Positions 59,938 to 64,000 of a DNA stretch of 64,000 nucleotides are shown here, piece after piece. The first letter of the stretch is position 1; each line of letters starts with the position of its first letter. A program made the translations under genes and the position numbers. The DNA lies in the NCBI RefSeq assembly GCF_004353915.1, contig NZ_SMRP01000027.1, positions 1 to 64,000 on the forward strand. The letters run 5' to 3'. The notes below the pieces were generated by a model. That model had not been told where the DNA came from, made no database searches, and worked only from the letters and a program-made list of their open reading frames with translations. This DNA is from Paraburkholderia silviterrae (GTDB lineage Bacteria > Pseudomonadota > Gammaproteobacteria > Burkholderiales > Burkholderiaceae).

Positions 59938-61358
59938 CACGCCACCTCCATGTTTACATTGAGAACCTTGCGAATGCTGAAGTCGTCGCAGCCCCATTCG
60001 CCCAGTTCATATCCAAAGCCGCTGGCCTTCATTCCGCCGAAAGGCAGTTCCGGGTCGGGCGGTACGGCATGCTGGTTCACGTAAAGGTTGACCGCCTCCA
60101 GCCGCGCCGCCGCTTCAGCAGCGGCGGTGACGTCGCTGGACCAGACTGAACCCCCAAGGCCAAACTCCGAAGCGTTGGCCCGTTCGATGGCTTCGTCGAC
60201 GGTGTCGAATGGCAGAACAGGCAGCGCCGGTCCGAATTGCTCCTCCTTCACGAGGCGGCTCGCGTCGCTGACGCCCGATACAATCGCAGGCTTCAGGAAG
60301 TAGCCCGCGTAACCATCGAGCGAGTCCCCGCCAGCATGAATCGTCCCGCCATGCGCGAGGGCGTCATCGAGCAGCGCACGAACGTGATCGCGCTGGGCTG
60401 CATTGTTCAGCGGCCCCATCTGGGTTTCGGGATGAAGCCCGGGCCCAACGCGCCAATTGCTGGCAATCTCGGTCAGCTTCTCGACCATCGGATCGAAGAT
60501 GCTGCGATGAACGTACAGCCGCTTGATGGCGCAGCAAAGCTGCCCGGCATTCGTGAACGCATTTGCGAAGATCCGCGGGGCGATCGCAGCGACATCCGCA
60601 TCGTGGCAGACGATCCCAGCGTCATTGCCTCCAAGTTCCAGCGTCAAACGCTTTAGCATGGGTGCGGCGCTGGTCATCACACGGATCCCGGTAGGCGTCG
60701 AACCTGTAAAGGATACCTTACGGATACCGGCGTGCTCAACCAAGGCCTGGCCAATTTCGCCACCGCCAGTGACCGTATTGACGACGCCGCCGGGCAGGAT
60801 GTCGGCAAGCTGTGCGCAAAGCTTCAATGTCGTCAGCGGAGTTGAGGGGGCGGGTTTGATCACCACCGTATTCCCGGCCCAAAGCGCCGGGGCGAGCTTC
60901 ATCATCAGGATCGTGATGGGGTAGTTCCACGGCACGATCAATCCGACCGTGCCAATGGGTGCGCGCACCACATCGACATACCCGGAAGCGCGGCGACGCA
61001 ACGTTTCCTTGTCCTCGTCCTTCTGCGCGTAGTACCTGATCAGCCGCACCGCGATAGCGATTTCCCCCCTGGCCGCGGCCAATGGCTTGCCTTGCTCCAG
61101 ACTGAGAATGTTCGCCAGTTCTTCGCTGCAGCTTTCGATTCTGTTCGCGCATTGCGCCAGCATCGCTTTGCGTGCCGGCAGGTCCGTGGCCCACGTGCCA
61201 CGTGCTGCGGCGTTGGCTGCGGCAACGGCATCATCAAGGGCATCGACAGTCGAGATCGGTGCCTGCGCCACAACGTCAAGCGTGGCGGGATTTTTCACGT
61301 CGTAGAAGTCACGCGCGCTCGCGCTCAGGCCGCCGACGAGGTTGAAGTACGCTTGCAT
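59937..61358 (-). CDS. NAD-dependent aldehyde dehydrogenase
   Basis: 473 residues from ATG 61358 (AAAGGAG upstream). VPWNYPITI, VVIKPAPSTPL, catalytic Glu in LELGGND (about 244) and Cys in GQLCCAIKR (about 278), EEQFGPALPV. It oxidises the aldehyde from the adjacent alcohol dehydrogenase. Located 10 bp after the P450 gene. Confidence 0.92.
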   Translation of the reverse strand: MQAYFNLVGGLSASARDFYDVKNPATLDVVAQAPISTVDALDDAVAAANAAARGTWATDLPARKAMLAQCANRIESCSEELANILSLEQGKPLAAARGEIAIAVRLIRYYAQKDEDKETLRRRASGYVDVVRAPIGTVGLIVPWNYPITILMMKLAPALWAGNTVVIKPAPSTPLTTLKLCAQLADILPGGVVNTVTGGGEIGQALVEHAGIRKVSFTGSTPTGIRVMTSAAPMLKRLTLELGGNDAGIVCHDADVAAIAPRIFANAFTNAGQLCCAIKRLYVHRSIFDPMVEKLTEIASNWRVGPGLHPETQMGPLNNAAQRDHVRALLDDALAHGGTIHAGGDSLDGYAGYFLKPAIVSGVSDASRLVKEEQFGPALPVLPFDTVDEAIERANASEFGLGGSVWSSDVTAAAEAAARLEAVNLYVNQHAVPPDPELPFGGMKASGFGYELGEWGCDDFSIRKVLNVNMEVA

Positions 61359-61368
61359 CGCCACTCCT

Positions 61369-62643
61369 TTATTGCGTGTCGGGAAGCGACGTTGGGCCAC
61401 CGAGGCTAACGGGCATCGACTGCGCGCCGCGAATCACCGTGCTCACCCAGGGAATATCTTCGGGCTCGCATGCAAGCGTGAGTTGCGGGAATGCCTTCAC
61501 GAGACGTCCGACCGCTGTCTGCGTTTCCATACGCGCGAGGTGGGAGCCAAGACAGAAGTGCGGGCCGAAGCCGAACGCGACGTGCTGCTTGATCGAGCGG
61601 GTGATATCAAAGCGATCCGGATCCTCGAATCGTGCGGGATCGCGATTCAACGCAGCGATAAGGACCTGGACGAAGCTCCCGCGCGGGATCGTCGTGCCGC
61701 CAATCGTGACATCGTCGATGGTGACGCGGAACGTCGTTCGATGGACGGAGCCGTCATAGCGCAGTGTCTCCTCGACGGCCTGCTTCACAAGCGCCGCGTC
61801 CGCACGCAGCAACGCCATTTGGTCCGGGTTGCGCAGGAGATGGAGCAGCGTGTTGCCGATCAGTCCGACGGTCGTCTCGTGACCCGCGATGAGCAGCAGG
61901 TACGCCATGCTTCGGAGTTCGTCGTCGCTCAGCGCATCCTTTTCGTTGCGCGCGGCGATCATGGCCGAAAGCAGGTCCGGTTGCTCGTCGGGCGCCGCAC
62001 CCGGTGGGATGCTCGCCCGCTTGCTCTCGATCAGGGCAGCAAGGTAGTCCTGGAGCAGAGTTATGCCCCGCTCCTGTTCACTGTGACCCGGCGTCATGGC
62101 CCATGCCGCCCACTGCCGAAAATCATTCCGACGCTCCTCGGGCACGCCCAGCATCGTGCAGATGACCGTGATGCCGACCGGATACGCGAAATCGGTAATC
62201 AGGTCAGCGGCGTCACGGCCGCGCATCGCGTCGATCAGTTCGTCGACCCGACTTTCGATCATCGCGCGAAGCACTTCGAGCCGGCGTGGTGAAAACGCGA
62301 GATTCACGAGCGAGCGCAAACGGGTATGTTCTGGCGCGTCCGTATTAAGCAGATTGCCCGCTTTCGCACCAGAAATTGGGAATCCTGAACTTGGTCCGCT
62401 CTTTCCGGTCTTCGCGAGAGCAAGCTGCATGTGCTGCGCGCCCTTCGCGATACGGGGATCATTCAATGCGGCCAGGCCCTCGGCCCAGTGCGTGACCAGG
62501 TAGACTTCCGCGCCAACGGCATTGCGCGCACGTACGACAGGCCCTCTGGCCACGAGCTCTTTATAAACTGGCTGTGGGTCGAGCATGCGCTCGCAGTGGG
62601 GAAGATCGAATACCTGATCAGCACTACTATTTATTTGAATCAC
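61369..62643 (-). CDS. Cytochrome P450, soluble bacterial type
   Basis: 424 residues from a GTG at 62643, chosen because GGAGG lies 8 nt upstream; the ORF can be extended to 62679 without a ribosome site. I-helix AGHETT (253-258), K-helix EETLR, and heme-binding FGFGPHFCLG with Cys364. It hydroxylates a substrate with electrons from a separate partner; no ferredoxin gene is adjacent, so the PDR-type reductase at 50955 or a distant ferredoxin is needed. First catabolic gene after the TetR gene. Followed by ALDH, ADH and ligase, which fits terminal oxidation of an alkyl group. Confidence 0.93.
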   Translation of the reverse strand: MIQINSSADQVFDLPHCERMLDPQPVYKELVARGPVVRARNAVGAEVYLVTHWAEGLAALNDPRIAKGAQHMQLALAKTGKSGPSSGFPISGAKAGNLLNTDAPEHTRLRSLVNLAFSPRRLEVLRAMIESRVDELIDAMRGRDAADLITDFAYPVGITVICTMLGVPEERRNDFRQWAAWAMTPGHSEQERGITLLQDYLAALIESKRASIPPGAAPDEQPDLLSAMIAARNEKDALSDDELRSMAYLLLIAGHETTVGLIGNTLLHLLRNPDQMALLRADAALVKQAVEETLRYDGSVHRTTFRVTIDDVTIGGTTIPRGSFVQVLIAALNRDPARFEDPDRFDITRSIKQHVAFGFGPHFCLGSHLARMETQTAVGRLVKAFPQLTLACEPEDIPWVSTVIRGAQSMPVSLGGPTSLPDTQ

Positions 62644-62703
62644 GATTGCTGCCTCCAAAAATGTCTTTCTGTACCGCACGCAAGCGCAGCGTACAGGCGA
62701 ACT

Positions 62704-62720
62704 CCGCCCTGCCTGGGCGG
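62704..62720. other. GC hairpin between TetR and P450 genes
   Basis: CCGCCC-TGCCT-GGGCGG, perfect 6-bp stem, located 61 bp upstream of the P450 GTG. A T-run (62731-62736) follows on the plus strand only. It could end TetR transcription or be an operator; the role is undecided. Confidence 0.3.
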
Positions 62721-62749
62721 CATCTCCCTATTTTTTGTAAACCTGGGCT

Positions 62750-63406
62750 TTAAGTCGAGGGGTGTTCCTGCCAACGGATGGCGCCGACAACCATCTTCGT
62801 CAAGGTGTCGGTGAGCACTTCGTCGCTCACTTCCCGTCCAAGCATTTCGAGATCGCCGTTGGCCACAACCCAGTTGTAACAGGTGAACTCGATCATCGAA
62901 CACAAGCTGGAGCCGGCGATCTCGGGGTCGACACCGGTGCAATAGCCAAGCCGCTGCGCGAGGCGAATACGCGTACTGCTGACACGAATGCCTTCTGCGC
63001 GAATCTCACGCCAGATCGATGCGAACGAGTCGTTCACCATCGACGCCTGGAAAACGGCGACGGCAACTACCCCATGTTGACGATAAACCTGCCAGAAAGA
63101 GAGCAGCATCTCGCGAAGATTCTCGAACGGATCTTCGTCGATGCCGCCAGGAGGGCGGATATTGTCACGCAGAGCGATCCGAAACTCGTCCGCGAGTGCG
63201 AGCAGCAGCTCTTCCTTGTTCTTGAAGTACTGGTAAAAAGAGCCGATGGCCTTGCCAGCCTCCTCGGCGATGTCGCCGATCTTGGCATTCACGAATCCGT
63301 CGCGCGCAAACACCCGCCGCGCTGCGTCCTTGATGGCCGCCTCCGTCTTGCTGCGCTTTGCGCCTGCCCGCGGCCGGGCGACCTGTTCGACTTCCATCAT
63401 CTCCAT
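62750..63406 (-). CDS. TetR-family transcriptional regulator
   Basis: 218 residues; start at 63406, with two further ATGs at residues 3 and 4. HTH in 19-65: SKTEAAIKDAARRVFARDGF, IGDIAEEAGKAIGSFYQYFKNKEELL (in two parts). The C-terminal ligand-binding domain is unique to each regulator. It lies first in the leftward series, directly before the P450 gene (106 bp), so it probably controls the P450 operon and itself via the repeat at 63444-63481. Confidence 0.92.
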   Translation of the reverse strand: MEMMEVEQVARPRAGAKRSKTEAAIKDAARRVFARDGFVNAKIGDIAEEAGKAIGSFYQYFKNKEELLLALADEFRIALRDNIRPPGGIDEDPFENLREMLLSFWQVYRQHGVVAVAVFQASMVNDSFASIWREIRAEGIRVSSTRIRLAQRLGYCTGVDPEIAGSSLCSMIEFTCYNWVVANGDLEMLGREVSDEVLTDTLTKMVVGAIRWQEHPST

Positions 63407-63429
63407 CCCGCTCGATCCTTCATGGACAC

Positions 63430-63481
63430 ACTATAGCAACCGAAGCACAAAATTGAAACTGAATTCATATTCTTTTGTGCT
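63430..63481 (-). promoter_or_regulatory. TetR promoter with large inverted repeat
   Basis: Minus strand: TTTCAA (63458-63453), 17 bp, TATAGT (63435-63430), 24 bp upstream of the ATG. Perfect 9-bp arms AGCACAAAA (63444-63452) and TTTTGTGCT (63473-63481), 20 bp apart, overlap the spacer and the region upstream. The layout suggests an autoregulatory site, with two half-sites three helical turns apart. Confidence 0.5.
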
Positions 63482-63552
63482 GCTGCAGGGTATTCCCTGG
63501 ATACGGGGTAGTTCATGGAGACGCAGGATCGGATTCCAGCAAATCGCAAGCT

Positions 63553-64000
63553 TCAATTGCTCTTGCCTTCGTATCGCGCTCGTGGCCGGAGAACCGAACC
63601 ATCGGCTCGCTGTTCGAGAATATGCGCGATATGCCCGGCGGTCCGACCGATGGCCCATAACGCACTCGCGGATTTTCGTGGGAGACCGAGTGCCGCGCAA
63701 AAGACAACGAGACCCACCGCCAACCCGGGATACGCCTCATATTGGTCAATCGCATTTTTCAGAAACGCTAGCGCCTTTCTGGTGGCAGGGGACGCCGGAT
63801 CGGCCTGCTTCGCCAAATCGATCAGTGCGAGCGCGCGCGGATCACCTTTCGGAAACAGCGTGTGATTGAATCCAAACAACTTGCGTCCGTGCTTGCGCCA
63901 CGTGACGGATTCACTCTGAAGGGAAAGTTCGCCCGCGTGCATGAGAAGATCTTCCGCCATATCTGCGCCACGCCCCGTCAACACACCCGAATGCGCGCAA
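63553..64000 (-). CDS. Citrate-synthase-like protein, N-terminus outside window
   Basis: The last 149 residues of a reading frame that continues beyond 64000. The stretch AHSGVLTGRGADMAEDLLM, then FGFNHTLFPKGDPRALALI matches the region of citrate/methylcitrate synthases around the active-site His (HGGA / FGHxxY...DPR), and the C-terminal helices GLAVGLVVFCAALGLPRKSASALWAIGRTAGHIAHILEQ (in parts) fit the fold. The length and divergent motifs point to a citryl-CoA lyase-like or short citrate-synthase-like enzyme rather than a main citrate synthase. It lies 146 bp upstream of the TetR gene on the same strand. Confidence 0.75.
   Translation of the reverse strand, partial: CAHSGVLTGRGADMAEDLLMHAGELSLQSESVTWRKHGRKLFGFNHTLFPKGDPRALALIDLAKQADPASPATRKALAFLKNAIDQYEAYPGLAVGLVVFCAALGLPRKSASALWAIGRTAGHIAHILEQRADGSVLRPRARYEGKSN

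Noticed and set aside
1..64000. Insertion sequences, prophage, CRISPR arrays, tRNA or rRNA genes
   Set aside because: No transposase or integrase motifs, no regularly spaced repeats, and no tRNA or rRNA sequence features were found on reading; small degenerate remnants cannot be excluded without a search.

Overview
The window looks like chromosomal DNA of a Burkholderia-type beta-proteobacterium (Paraburkholderia, Caballeronia or a close relative). The pointers are high GC content, three complete Gram-negative porins with the QSSVTLYG N-terminus, a DUF4148 protein, CusRS/IrlRS-like two-component genes and many aromatic and acyl-CoA catabolic operons. I see no rRNA, tRNA, CRISPR array, phage gene or intact insertion sequence. 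Organism and substrates are inferred from protein families, not from a search.

Layout. 0-11.5 kb: a truncated exported alpha/beta hydrolase, a DUF4148 protein, a ytcA-mdtNOP-like tripartite efflux operon, a two-component system of the heavy-metal family, a thiamine-diphosphate 2-keto acid decarboxylase, and debris (porin fragment, zinc-ribbon fragment, two small ORFs). Two divergent promoter pairs in this block (around 420-571 and 8340-8472) share one operator-promoter design, so they probably form the regulon of the response regulator. 11.8-26.3 kb: a porin, an amidohydrolase / DUF59 / hydrolase operon, a LysR gene, an aldolase-ALDH-MFS-GMC operon, a MarR gene, a gamma-resorcylate-decarboxylase-like gene with an aromatic-acid MFS, and a dead ALDH. 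A 158-bp promoter segment occurs twice, exactly 6500 bp apart, in front of the two leftward operons that flank the LysR gene.

26.8-34.3 kb: an IclR-controlled island: acyl-CoA ligase, VOC protein, luciferase-like (LLM) monooxygenase, a flavin reductase whose C-terminus is an IclR-type effector domain, a hydrolase, the IclR regulator, and a porin. The ligase and porin promoters share the same operator. 34.4-38.2 kb: an MCP remnant, a LysR gene, an enoyl-CoA hydratase and a porin. 38.4-44.3 kb: bacteriohemerythrin, a phthalate-dioxygenase-type reductase, two Rieske oxygenases, an SDR and a MarR regulator.

44.3-50.9 kb: a liv-type ABC importer operon (livKHMGF plus an epimerase-like gene) diverging from a GntR regulator, with paired palindromes between them. 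50.9-63.4 kb: a long leftward catabolic series (TetR, P450, ALDH, ADH, acyl-CoA ligase, thiolase, hydratase/dehydrogenase, thioesterase, FAD monooxygenase, second reductase). The window ends inside a citrate-synthase-like gene.

Together this is a catabolic island: outer-membrane entry (porins), inner-membrane uptake (MFS, liv), oxygenation by four different chemistries (LLM/FMN, Rieske, FAD, P450), CoA activation and beta-oxidation, with a dedicated regulator beside almost every operon. The least expected items are the flavin reductase with an IclR sensor domain, the duplicated LysR promoter, the three-repeat response-regulator boxes, and bacteriohemerythrin inside an oxygenase operon.
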